A DNA stretch of 11,786 bases from Bacteroidales bacterium UBA714 (GCA_002298075.1 DBLW01000098.1:1-11786), one strand, 5' to 3'; numbered from the stretch's first letter, positions 1-7,733 are shown. Notes: generated by a model from the letters alone, not told the origin. Numbers and translations: made by a program.

Positions 1-97
1 ATACAGGCATATCTTAAAGAAATCAGAAACGCTTTTTGACTTTTCTGCATAAAACCGCGGCCCAAGCGCAGCAAAAAAGCATCAGAAAAAGCATCTG

Positions 98-133
98 AGT
101 CAAAAATCAAGACGAATAATAAGATTTTTGACT
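98..133. repeat. Perfect 11-bp inverted repeat next to the promoter
   Basis: The left arm AGTCAAAAATC (98-108) is the exact reverse complement of the right arm GATTTTTGACT (123-133), with a 14-base spacer. The last base of the right arm is the first base of the predicted -7 box. A third partial copy, TTTTTGACT, lies at 33-41. It could be an operator or a weak transcript-end hairpin of an upstream gene. It lacks the GC-rich stem plus T tract of a standard intrinsic terminator, so an operator is my preferred but unproven reading. Confidence 0.5.
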
Positions 134-140
134 ATCTTTG
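133..140 (+). promoter_or_regulatory. Predicted -7 promoter element of the envelope operon
   Basis: TATCTTTG fits the Bacteroidota -7 consensus TAnnTTTG exactly. Transcription would start near 145, giving a leader of about 53 bases before the ATG at 198. No convincing TTTG -33 element lies 19-21 bases upstream, which may mean dependence on an activator or a weaker promoter. Confidence 0.55.
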
Positions 141-146
141 CATTGA

Positions 147-159
147 TGTGCATTGCACA
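147..159. promoter_or_regulatory. 13-base palindrome at the predicted transcription start
   Basis: TGTGCA (147-152) and TGCACA (154-159) are perfect inverted arms around one central base. They lie a few bases downstream of the predicted start site, where a bound repressor would block transcription. The site is symmetric and well placed but short. Operator function is inferred. Confidence 0.35.
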
Positions 160-197
160 CAAAGCCATGAATAAACAATAAACAAAAAACAATAGAA

Positions 198-851
198 ATG
201 AAAAAGACATCACGCATCTTCAGCGCGCTCCTTTTGGGCGCTGTCGTAGTTTTCGGAGCTTCATCATGCGCAGGCAAAGGTGAGCAGGCAGCAGAGGCTC
301 CTGCGGCAACACCTTCTGAGCAGACTGCCGCAAAAGGCTCTATCGTGTACATCGACATGACTGCCCTCATGGCCGACTATGACATGGCAAACGACCTCAG
401 GGCTGTCGTTGAGACCAAGGTACAGAACATCCAGGCAGAGATAAGCAGAAGGGAGAAGAAATTCACTTCCGAATACAACGACTTCCAGGACAAGATGCAG
501 AAAGGTCTTCTCACACGTTCAGTGGCTGAGGAAAAAGGAAGGAAACTGCAGCAGCAGGAGATTGACTTCAACAATTACGCTAACCAGAAGAATGCTGAAA
601 TCAACGAGGAGCTTATGGTCATGAACAACCAGATTAATGACGCAATCAGCACTTTCATCGTAAAATACAATCAGGAAAAGCAGTATGCCATGATTCTGAT
701 AAGCCAGGGCGATGACCCTAATGACGGCATGGTTACCCTCGGAGCACCTGTCCTTACGGCAGATCCGTCACTCAACATTACAGCAGACGTTCTTGAGAAG
801 CTCAATGAAGAGTATATCAAGACCAAGAACCAGACAAACAAGAGCAAATAA
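198..851 (+). CDS. OmpH/Skp-like periplasmic chaperone lipoprotein
   Basis: This 217-residue protein begins with a lipoprotein signal peptide. A basic start (MKKTSR) and a hydrophobic stretch lead to the lipobox ASSC with the lipidated Cys at residue 24. A low-complexity Ala/Glu/Pro linker (25-46) follows. Next is an OmpH/Skp pattern: a beta strand SIVYIDM at 48-54, a long charged coiled coil at about 64-160, and a return strand (KQYAMILIS, 161-169). Skp proteins are trimeric chaperones that hold unfolded outer-membrane proteins in the periplasm. Here the lipid anchor would tether it to a membrane, as in many Bacteroidota homologues. It is the first gene of a three-gene operon and its TAA is followed at once by the next start codon. 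Family assignment is fairly sure; the client proteins are unknown. Confidence 0.8.
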   Translation: MKKTSRIFSALLLGAVVVFGASSCAGKGEQAAEAPAATPSEQTAAKGSIVYIDMTALMADYDMANDLRAVVETKVQNIQAEISRREKKFTSEYNDFQDKMQKGLLTRSVAEEKGRKLQQQEIDFNNYANQKNAEINEELMVMNNQINDAISTFIVKYNQEKQYAMILISQGDDPNDGMVTLGAPVLTADPSLNITADVLEKLNEEYIKTKNQTNKSK

Positions 852-1973
852 TTGAAAATAGCAATACTGTCCTGTTTCTACCCCTACAGAGGAGGAATTT
901 CTCAGTTTAACGCATGCCTGTATGGTGAACTGAGCAAAAATCATGTTGTCAAGGCTTTCAACTTCAAAAGGCAATATCCGGAATTCCTCTTCCCGGGCAA
1001 GACTCAATTTGTGACAGACGACGATGAGGCCGTACCGGTGGAGAGTGTTTCCCTGCTGGATACGGCCAATCCGTTTTCTTACCGGACAACATACAGGAAA
1101 ATCCGGGAATGGGGCCCGGACGTGCTCATCGTAAGATATTGGATGTCATACTTCGCACCATCTCTCGGATATATAACCAGGAAGATGAAAAAGCACTGCA
1201 AGGTAGTGTCCATCCTTGACAATGTGATCCCGCATGAACAGAGATTCTTCGACACGCCGCTGACGAAATACTTCCTGAAAGGCAGCACCGGACATGTGAC
1301 TCTCTGCGAAGCCGTTGCCAAAGACCTGCTGGAGATGAAGCCCAAGGCGCCATACACCGTCATACAGCATCCTCTGTATTCGCATTTCGGAGAGCGCATA
1401 CCGAGAGAAGAGGCTGAAAAGAAGCTCGGCCTTGCTCCGGGAAAGAAGAACATCCTGTTTTTCGGGCTGATACGTCACTACAAGGGACTTGACATACTTC
1501 TTGAGGCTTTCGGTAAATTGTCTGAAGACTATCAGCTGATTATAGCCGGAGAGCCTTACGGAAGCTTCTCACCTTACAGCGACATAATAAGCAGGCTGCC
1601 AGGAAAAGGGCGCATCTTCATGAATCTGAAATACATCAGGGATTCTGAGGTGACTGACTATTTTTCTGCGGCAGATATTGCGGTGCTTCCATACAGAAGC
1701 GCGACACAGAGCGGCATAAGCTCGGTATCCTATCATTTTGAAGTTCCGATGATTGTCACTGATGTAGGCGGTCTGAAGGAAACAATCGGTGACCGGGGCA
1801 CGGGAATTGTGGCAAAAGAATGCACCCCTGACGCGATAAGGGAGGAAATAGAAAGATACTTTGCCGAACCTGAGGCAAAAGAGGAGTTTATCGCGAACAT
1901 ACGTAAAGAAAAGGAGCGTCTGTCATGGAAAGCTTTTGCAGCAGAACTGACCGGCTTCATAGGACAATTATAA
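852..1973 (+). CDS. Family 4 glycosyltransferase
   Basis: This 373-residue cytoplasmic or membrane-associated GT-B enzyme probably moves a sugar from a nucleotide donor onto an envelope glycan or lipid. The N-terminal domain opens with a beta strand and the glycine loop YPYRGGISQFN (10-20), where GT4 enzymes bind acceptor or donor. The C-terminal Rossmann domain has FFGLIRHYKGLDIL (203-216), AGEPYG (232-237) and AADIAVLPYRSATQSG (273-288). The usual GT4 EGFGL-type nucleotide loop is replaced by ATQSGIS, a variant seen in one GT4 branch. The start is TTG, directly after the TAA of the upstream gene. No suitable ATG lies nearby, and translation from TTG gives the standard MKIAILS start. Translational coupling is therefore likely. 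Donor and acceptor cannot be read from sequence. Confidence 0.85.
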   Translation: MKIAILSCFYPYRGGISQFNACLYGELSKNHVVKAFNFKRQYPEFLFPGKTQFVTDDDEAVPVESVSLLDTANPFSYRTTYRKIREWGPDVLIVRYWMSYFAPSLGYITRKMKKHCKVVSILDNVIPHEQRFFDTPLTKYFLKGSTGHVTLCEAVAKDLLEMKPKAPYTVIQHPLYSHFGERIPREEAEKKLGLAPGKKNILFFGLIRHYKGLDILLEAFGKLSEDYQLIIAGEPYGSFSPYSDIISRLPGKGRIFMNLKYIRDSEVTDYFSAADIAVLPYRSATQSGISSVSYHFEVPMIVTDVGGLKETIGDRGTGIVAKECTPDAIREEIERYFAEPEAKEEFIANIRKEKERLSWKAFAAELTGFIGQL

Positions 1974-1974
1974 T

Positions 1975-3708
1975 ATGGAAATACGCATAATGAGATCTGT
2001 CCGCAGCATAGCAGCGGCATTGGCTATGGTCACATTTTCCGCCGGCATGGCCGCACAGGAATATGTTGCGGAGCCGGTGGTGATATCGAAGGAGAAAGTC
2101 AAGATTGACGGAAAAGTCTGTTACTCGCATATAGTCATGGAGCGGCAGACGCTCTATTCCATAAGCAAGGCATATGGCGTAAGCATAGAGGACATATACA
2201 AGTTCAACCCTTCCCTGCGCGAAACAGGCCTTAAGAAAAATTCCATAATACTGATTCCGTCACAGGATGCAATAGGAAATGCAGGGCAGGAAAAGAAGCA
2301 GGAAAGCCCGGCAAGGGAATACAGGAAGGAAACTTCTTCAGACGCAATGCAGCCAATGCAAGCTGCCGAGCCAACCGTCAAAAAGCCGAAAACCCGTTCA
2401 CATGTAGTAAAGTGGTATGAGGACATAGAAGGCATAGCCCAGAAATACGGCATAACTGCTGAAGAGATAATCATGGCGAACGGACTGACAGGAAGAAAGC
2501 TCAAGAACAGGCAGAAGCTTGTCATTCCTGAAAAAGGCCAATATGCGGCCACGGCAAAAACAGAATTGCCGGCAAATGCGGCTGACACTGAAGAGGACAT
2601 GAATCTTGAGACTGCTTTCGGAGACGATTCCGGAAGCGACAATGGCATATTCCGGAAGTTCATTCCGAAAAACCGCATCAAGGTGGCCATGCTGCTTCCT
2701 CTGAAGGCGACCGGAAGCACAAGCAGCCGCAGCAACATGGACTTCTACAGCGGTGCCCTACTTGCGGCGAAAGACATGGCGGCAGAAGGAGTGGACATTG
2801 ACCTGCAGGTGCATGACATCTCTTCCGGAAGCATGGGAATCACACGATACAGCCTCTCCCAGACAGACATGGTAATCGGTCCGGTATCCTCTGCTGACAT
2901 AACGAAGCTCTTTGCGATGGCGCCGGAATCATGCATTCTGGTCTCCCCTCTTGACCCGAGGGCAGGCTCGCTCGTGCAAGGCTACAGGAACATGATACAG
3001 GCACCTGCATCCAATCTGCATCAGTATGCCGACATGGCAAACTGGATTGCTGAAAGCAGCAGGGCCGGAGACAAAGTCATAGTAATATCGGAAAAGGAAG
3101 CGAGGATGAATGATGCCGGAAGACTGATGAAAGCGGCCATGGACTCAGCGTCAATCACCTATGCCCCGTTCTCTTACAGCATACTCGACGGACGTAAAAT
3201 ACAGGTACCGCTTGAGGGAATAATGACAAGGAGCGGCACAAACCGCGTCGTAATAGCATCAGAAAGCGAGGCTTTCGTAAACGACGTCGTGCGCAACCTT
3301 AACCTGATAGTACATGACAAGTATGACGTAGTGCTGTACGGGCCGGCAAAAATCCGTTCATTTGAAACCATCGAGGTTGAAAACCTCCACAATACTTCCC
3401 TGCATGCAAGCCTTGCATACTTCATTGACTATGATGACGACAAGGTAAAGGATTTCCTTATGAAATACAGGGCGCTATTCCGCACAGAGCCTACACAGTT
3501 CGCATTCCAAGGCTATGATGTCACCAGATATTTTCTTGAGCTTTGCGCGAAATACGGTGACAGCTGGACGCAAATGCTGGAAAGTTCGGAAATGGACATG
3601 CTGCAATGCCGGTTCCGCTGCAGGCAGATCCCTGGCGGAGGATATGCAAATGAAGGCATCAGAAGAATTGTCTATGGCCGTGACTGGTCAATAGAGAAAG
3701 TAAAATAA
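1975..3708 (+). CDS. LysM protein with periplasmic-binding-like domain
   Basis: This 577-residue exported protein has a signal peptide, probably cleaved after the AQA-like site near residues 24-28 (GMAAQE). Two LysM modules follow, at about 50-95 (YSHIVMERQTLYSISKAYGV...) and 142-185 (SHVVKWYEDIEGIAQKYGI...). LysM binds the GlcNAc backbone of peptidoglycan. After an acidic linker, residues 235-530 resemble a type-1 periplasmic-binding fold, with IKVAMLLPL, DFYSGALLAAKDM, DMVIGPVSS and QFAFQGYDVTRYFLELC in the expected order. The same architecture occurs in Bacteroidota proteins annotated only as LysM proteins. It may be a wall-anchored ligand sensor or scaffold, but no ligand is known to me. 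It starts one base after the upstream stop. ATG at 1990 is an alternative start that would give a tidier signal peptide (MRSVRS). Confidence 0.8.
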   Translation: MEIRIMRSVRSIAAALAMVTFSAGMAAQEYVAEPVVISKEKVKIDGKVCYSHIVMERQTLYSISKAYGVSIEDIYKFNPSLRETGLKKNSIILIPSQDAIGNAGQEKKQESPAREYRKETSSDAMQPMQAAEPTVKKPKTRSHVVKWYEDIEGIAQKYGITAEEIIMANGLTGRKLKNRQKLVIPEKGQYAATAKTELPANAADTEEDMNLETAFGDDSGSDNGIFRKFIPKNRIKVAMLLPLKATGSTSSRSNMDFYSGALLAAKDMAAEGVDIDLQVHDISSGSMGITRYSLSQTDMVIGPVSSADITKLFAMAPESCILVSPLDPRAGSLVQGYRNMIQAPASNLHQYADMANWIAESSRAGDKVIVISEKEARMNDAGRLMKAAMDSASITYAPFSYSILDGRKIQVPLEGIMTRSGTNRVVIASESEAFVNDVVRNLNLIVHDKYDVVLYGPAKIRSFETIEVENLHNTSLHASLAYFIDYDDDKVKDFLMKYRALFRTEPTQFAFQGYDVTRYFLELCAKYGDSWTQMLESSEMDMLQCRFRCRQIPGGGYANEGIRRIVYGRDWSIEKVK

Positions 3709-3711
3709 GGC

Positions 3712-5385
3712 TTAATGTCCGAGGAGCGACTTCGCATTGGCAATTGCAGCATCCGTCAGCACGGAACCGCTCAGCATCCTCGCAACTTCAAGAACTCTCT
3801 GGTCTTCAGAGAGTTTTTTTATTGTGGAGACGGCAGTGGAAGTCTCCGGATTGATTTCTTTGGATACAAGATAGTGGGCAGAACCTTTTGCCGCCACCTG
3901 AGGAAGATGAGTTATGGCAAATACCTGCATATTCTCACCCATATCACATATGACGGACCCCATTTTGTCCGCTACGCTTCCGGAAACTCCTGTATCAATC
4001 TCATCAAAAATCATTGTAGGCATATTGGCGAACCTTGCCATCATTGCCTTCAAGGCAAGCATAATCCTTGACATTTCGCCACCGGATGCGCACTTGGCAA
4101 CATCGACAGGATTTTTTCCGGAAGATGAGAAACGGAAAAACACGACATCATGGCCTGTAGCCGAAGCAGGTGCATCAGACAGTTCAACTTCAAAGACCGC
4201 ATATGGAAGTTCCATGTTGCGTATCATCTCAGTAATGCTTCCTGAGAAACTGCCTGCGGCCTTTCTCCTTGACAAGGCCAGTTCATCTGCCTTGCCGGAA
4301 AACGCCGCCTCAGATTCCTTTACCTGAGCGGCAAGGGAGTCACGTTCCTCTTCAAGACGTGTTGAATCGAAAAGAAGTCCGGACAATCTGTCACGCAGGG
4401 CAATCAGTTCCTCCTCGCTTGTGCAGGAATGCTTCTGCATTAACGAATAAAGAAAGGACATGCGGCTCTCCACCTCTTCAAGCCTGCTGCCGGACAAGTC
4501 CGTGGCGGAATTGAGCGAGGAAACTTCCGCAATTATGTCATCCAGCTCACGGCGGCATGATGCAGTCCTCTCAGCAAGTTCTGCCGCGGCCGGAACATAG
4601 CGTCCGACCTTGGCAAGAAGTTTATCAGCTTCCTTAAGGGCCGAGTCCACAGAAAGGCCGCCGTCTCCTCCCAACTGACCGGTGAAAAGATTCTCGGCAG
4701 CGCACAGGCCGGATTTTATTTCTTCAGCATTGGCAAGCTGCCTCTGCTCTTCTTCAAGTTCAGCAAGCTCCCCTGCCCTGATTCCAGCAGCATCAAGCTG
4801 CTTGAACTGGGCCTCATTGTAGTCCTGCTCATTCTTGAGCGAGGAAATCCTGGTCTCAAGTCCGGCAAGTTCAGCCTTACGGGACTGGAACATACGCCAT
4901 GTAAGGGCACATTCTTCCCTGAGAACCGTGTTGCCGGCATAATGGTCAAGTACGGCAAGCTGAAAACTCCTGTCTGACAGGAGCATAGTCTGATGCTGGG
5001 AGTGTATGTCAACCAGACGTGAGGAAATTGACTGAAGCAAGCCAACAGGCACCGGGGAATCATTTATAAAGGCCCTCGAGCGTCCAGAACGGTTCACTAT
5101 ACGCCTTATTATAAGATGCCCTCCGTCCCACTCCGCCTCATTGTCCTCAACAAGTTCCATGAGCGAGAGGTCATCAGTGTCAAACTCAGCCTCAACGACA
5201 CAGTTGTCCGCTCCGGAACCGACACATGACGCATCAGCCTTTGACCCCATGACAAGAGACAAGGCCCCGAGCAGAATTGACTTTCCCGCTCCGGTCTGCC
5301 CTGTAATAATGACCAGACCCTTCGGAAATTCAATCTCCAAAGAGTCTATCAAAACGTAATTCTTTACATGAAGCCGGCTGAGCAT
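3712..5385 (-). CDS. recN: DNA repair protein RecN
   Basis: RecN is an SMC-like ATPase that acts at DNA double-strand breaks and aids recombinational repair on the nucleoid. The 557-residue protein shows all key parts: Walker A GQTGAGKS (29-36), the DIHSQHQ Q-loop region (126-132), and a central coiled-coil arm (about 160-380). The ABC signature CASGGEMSR (432-440), Walker B MIFDEIDTG (458-466) and the H-loop ITHLPQ with His493 follow. Length matches the family. It ends 3 bases from the stop of the convergent LysM gene. It starts 8 bases after rpoZ, so the two are very likely co-transcribed and translationally close. No LexA box is evident in that gap, so SOS control from its own promoter is unlikely here. 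Confidence 0.97.
   Translation of the reverse strand: MLSRLHVKNYVLIDSLEIEFPKGLVIITGQTGAGKSILLGALSLVMGSKADASCVGSGADNCVVEAEFDTDDLSLMELVEDNEAEWDGGHLIIRRIVNRSGRSRAFINDSPVPVGLLQSISSRLVDIHSQHQTMLLSDRSFQLAVLDHYAGNTVLREECALTWRMFQSRKAELAGLETRISSLKNEQDYNEAQFKQLDAAGIRAGELAELEEEQRQLANAEEIKSGLCAAENLFTGQLGGDGGLSVDSALKEADKLLAKVGRYVPAAAELAERTASCRRELDDIIAEVSSLNSATDLSGSRLEEVESRMSFLYSLMQKHSCTSEEELIALRDRLSGLLFDSTRLEEERDSLAAQVKESEAAFSGKADELALSRRKAAGSFSGSITEMIRNMELPYAVFEVELSDAPASATGHDVVFFRFSSSGKNPVDVAKCASGGEMSRIMLALKAMMARFANMPTMIFDEIDTGVSGSVADKMGSVICDMGENMQVFAITHLPQVAAKGSAHYLVSKEINPETSTAVSTIKKLSEDQRVLEVARMLSGSVLTDAAIANAKSLLGH
3790..3820 (+). terminator. Intrinsic terminator of the envelope operon, inside recN
   Basis: A perfect 9-bp stem, AACTCTCTG (3793-3801) and CAGAGAGTT (3807-3815), closes a 5-base loop and runs into a T tract ending at 3820. 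A/T pairs and one G-U pair can lengthen the stem downwards to 3790. In the plus direction this is a good intrinsic terminator, about 85 bases after the LysM gene's stop codon. The same bases encode the KKLSEDQRVLE stretch near the C-terminus of the oppositely transcribed RecN, so regulatory signal and conserved codons share DNA. On the minus strand the hairpin is followed by a poorer TTCTTG tract, so recN transcription should pass. Confidence 0.7.
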
Positions 5386-5393
5386 GTCCTGAA

Positions 5394-5717
5394 TCAGTCG
5401 TTATCGTCCTGCTTTGCCATCCTATAGAAGACCTCATTGTCTTTGAACTCCTCTATCGCAACAAGGCTCGGCTTAGGCTGTCTCTCATAATATTTGGAAA
5501 TCTCTATCTGCTCCCTATTCTCGAAGACCTCCTCCATAGTGTCACGGTCATTCTTGAAATCCTCAAGCTTCCTCGTAAGCTCTTTCTTCTCGGCTATAGC
5601 TATCTGGTTAGCCCTCTTGGAGAGGATTACAACCGTCTCATAGATGTTTCCGGTAGGAGCCGCAAGATCACAAAGGTCTCTTGTAAGAGTGTTCGTAGGT
5701 GTTTTCTGTTTTGCCAT
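5394..5717 (-). CDS. rpoZ: RNA polymerase omega subunit (RpoZ/Rpb6 type)
   Basis: This 107-residue protein carries the omega/Rpb6 core motif at 24-40 (NIYETVVILSKRANQIA). A charged helix and the segment VFENREQIEISKYYERQPKP (64-83) follow, which is typical of the longer Bacteroidota omega proteins. Omega wraps the C-terminal tail of beta-prime and helps RNA polymerase assemble and stay stable. The gene lies between bamD and recN. I find no exact TAnnTTTG element in the 125 bases after bamD, so read-through from bamD or further upstream is likely. That gap contains a possible 5-bp stem GAGGG/CCCTC (minus strand) with a 15-base loop, too weak to call. Confidence 0.88.
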   Translation of the reverse strand: MAKQKTPTNTLTRDLCDLAAPTGNIYETVVILSKRANQIAIAEKKELTRKLEDFKNDRDTMEEVFENREQIEISKYYERQPKPSLVAIEEFKDNEVFYRMAKQDDND

Positions 5718-5842
5718 TTCGTTTATAGTTTTTCTTTAATTCAGTTAATCATACAGGATGCAAAACCGTTGCTTCCTGACGCATGAGGGCATCACAAAGA
5801 AAGTCCCTCCAATTTATTATACCGCCCGATTCAAAGAGGGTT

Positions 5843-6733
5843 TCATTTTTTTTCGGACTTTCTTGCCTCTTTCACAAGCTTGCGCCTTTCCTTTGCGAAA
5901 TCACGCTCGGACTTTTCCGAATCCGCTGTATCCATTCCCTGTTTTCCAAGGGCCTTCTGGGCCTTGTGATAAGCGGCATCAAGTTCCTTTCGGTAATCGG
6001 AATCAGGAAGCTCACCGATGAAATTATAGTAGTCATCCACAAATGTCAGATATCTTTCCTTCTGCTTGGCAGGCACGCTTAGATGCGCGTACTTGTATGA
6101 TGACATTGCTATATAATATAAAATGTCCTCCCTGTATATGTTCTCCGCGTCCTCCTTCAGTACATTTCCGAACGCCACACGTGACGCAAGATAGTCCTCC
6201 ATCTTATAATAAAGCCTTGCCCCTTCATATGCCTTCCTGTCGAGACGGCCGTTAAGCTCCACAAGCATGTCGCGGCACTCTCCCATGTGCGTAGAAGAAG
6301 GATATTCAAGAATATACTCTGAAATGGATGAAATTGCCTTATATGTAGGAGTCTGGTCCAGCTCATATCTCAGCGTCTGGCGATAAAGGCAGTCAAGGCG
6401 GAGGAATCTGGCCTCTGAGGTAAACGGACTGCGGGGATAGCTTTCGATGAACTTCTCGAAATTGGTCTCCGCCGTATAGTAGTCCTTGAACTTGTAGTTG
6501 CTGAGTCCCCAGTAATATCTTACAGTATCATCACGTTCCGTTCCGTTGGTAAGGACCGACAATGATTCGAACAGAGCGGCAGCCTTGGAGAATTTACCCC
6601 TGTTGTAGTAGTCGAAAGCCGCCTCATATTTCAAATCAGAGTCATTGCTGTTCAAAAGAATCTCATATTGTGACTTGCATGATGCCATTGAAAGCACGAA
6701 GACAAGAGCAATACATATGTTCCTCAATTTCAT
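5843..6733 (-). CDS. bamD: Outer membrane assembly lipoprotein BamD
   Basis: BamD is the essential lipoprotein partner of BamA in folding beta-barrel proteins into the outer membrane. This 296-residue version has a short signal peptide and the lipobox SMASC with lipidated Cys19. Helical TPR-like repeats cover about residues 33-265. Recognisable repeat segments are AAFDYYNRGKFSKAAALFE, YYTAETNFEKFIESYPRSPF and ARLYYKMEDYLASRVAFGNV. The tail from about 268 is highly charged. Gene order bamD-rpoZ supports the call, since that pairing is common in Bacteroidota. The 52-base gap to trxB contains no clear TAnnTTTG element. It does hold the palindrome ATGACGTCAT (6761-6770), whose role is unknown. 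Confidence 0.92.
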   Translation of the reverse strand: MKLRNICIALVFVLSMASCKSQYEILLNSNDSDLKYEAAFDYYNRGKFSKAAALFESLSVLTNGTERDDTVRYYWGLSNYKFKDYYTAETNFEKFIESYPRSPFTSEARFLRLDCLYRQTLRYELDQTPTYKAISSISEYILEYPSSTHMGECRDMLVELNGRLDRKAYEGARLYYKMEDYLASRVAFGNVLKEDAENIYREDILYYIAMSSYKYAHLSVPAKQKERYLTFVDDYYNFIGELPDSDYRKELDAAYHKAQKALGKQGMDTADSEKSERDFAKERRKLVKEARKSEKK

Positions 6734-6785
6734 CTTTTTAGGTAATTTGTAATTTATATTATGACGTCATCATCCGATGCCTGCG

Positions 6786-7709
6786 TCAGTTCATCTTAAG
6801 GAATTTCTCAGCATCCATAGCAGCACGGCAACCTGACGCGGCGGCAGTTATGGCCTGTCTGTAAATCGGGTCCTGCACATCACCTGCAGCAAAGACTCCA
6901 TCCACATTCGTCTTTGATGTCTTTCCGTCCGTAACGATATACCCTTCCTTGTCAACATCCACCCATTTGCTGAAAATCTCCGAGTTCGGATGATGTCCGA
7001 TGGCAAGAAAGAATCCGTCAACGGCAATGTCAAAGATTTCCCCGTCATTCTTCACAAGGCGTACTCCGGTCACTCCGGACGCGTCACCAAGCACTTCCTG
7101 CGTGTTGCAGTTCCAAAGAATCTCTATGTTCTGAGTAGCCGCCACTCTCTCCTGCATGGCCTTGGAGGCACGCAGCACATCACGTCGGACAATCATATAT
7201 ACCTTTTTGCAAAGTCCTGCAAGATAAGTAGCCTCCTCACATGCTGTATCTCCGCCGCCCACGACAGCGACAGTCTTTTTCCTATAGAAAAACCCGTCAC
7301 AAGTCGCGCATGCGGACACTCCCATACCCTTGAACTTTGTCTCGGAAGGCAATCCGAGATATTTGGCAGTAGCTCCTGTAGCGATTATGAGAGTCTGGGC
7401 CATAATCTCAGACGTTCCGTCAATGGTTATGCGGAAAGGCCTTGATGACAAGTCCGCAGACGTTACGGCACCTGTACGCACGTCCGCCCCCAGGCGCACA
7501 GCCTGCGCCTTCATTGTCTCCATAAGAACTGAGCCGGACACTCCGTTTTCAAAACCCGGATAATTCTCTATATCAGTAGTTGTAGTAAGCTGGCCTCCAG
7601 GCTGGACGCCTTCATATACGACAGGCGACAGTTCAGCCCTTGCCGCATAGACGGCAGCAGTATAGCCTGCAGGACCGCCTCCTATTATAAGACATTTTAT
7701 TGTTTCCAT
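6786..7709 (-). CDS. trxB: Thioredoxin reductase
   Basis: TrxB is a cytoplasmic homodimeric flavoenzyme that passes electrons from NADPH through FAD and a disulfide to thioredoxin. Translation from ATG at 7709 gives 307 residues, the usual length for low-molecular-weight TrxB. Visible motifs are the FAD Rossmann loop GGGPAG (10-15), the redox-active CATC (134-137), the NADPH loop GGGDTA (151-156), the HRRxxxR-like VRRDVLRAS (174-182), and the FAD-contacting FAAGDV (273-278). The open frame extends upstream to 7796, but those 29 codons do not resemble the family, and a promoter element at 7734-7741 lies inside them. The ATG at 7709 is therefore chosen. A role in oxidative stress fits the nearby Fur/PerR-like gene, though no direct link is shown. 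Confidence 0.97.
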   Translation of the reverse strand: METIKCLIIGGGPAGYTAAVYAARAELSPVVYEGVQPGGQLTTTTDIENYPGFENGVSGSVLMETMKAQAVRLGADVRTGAVTSADLSSRPFRITIDGTSEIMAQTLIIATGATAKYLGLPSETKFKGMGVSACATCDGFFYRKKTVAVVGGGDTACEEATYLAGLCKKVYMIVRRDVLRASKAMQERVAATQNIEILWNCNTQEVLGDASGVTGVRLVKNDGEIFDIAVDGFFLAIGHHPNSEIFSKWVDVDKEGYIVTDGKTSKTNVDGVFAAGDVQDPIYRQAITAAASGCRAAMDAEKFLKMN

Positions 7710-7733
7710 AATCTTTTGTTTTTCGGCAAACTG

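Larger units (their letters stand above)
1..197. other. Upstream regulatory region, possibly with the tail of a preceding gene
   Basis: No complete gene is visible here. One forward frame is open from the window edge to a TGA at 37-39 and would encode a short tail ending IRNAF. A second frame is open to a TAA at 50-52. Either could be the 3' end of an upstream plus-strand gene, but the stretch is too short to decide. The rest is AT-rich. It holds a 10-base direct repeat AAAAAGCATC (74-83 and 86-95), an 11-base inverted repeat, a -7-like promoter element and a 13-base palindrome, listed separately. Confidence 0.4.

Noticed and set aside
3914..4327. Plus-strand frames opposite recN, up to 137 codons
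   Set aside because: RecN is complete with every ABC motif, and the opposite frames have no family resemblance. A plus-strand transcript probably stops at 3820, before them.
5758..6082. Plus-strand frames across the bamD 3' end and the rpoZ upstream gap
   Set aside because: They mostly overlap bamD in antisense, lack a promoter element, and resemble no known protein.
6761..6770. Palindrome ATGACGTCAT between trxB and bamD as an operator or terminator
   Set aside because: Only 10 bases, no loop or T tract for a terminator, and no promoter element beside it. It is recorded under bamD but is not strong enough for its own call.
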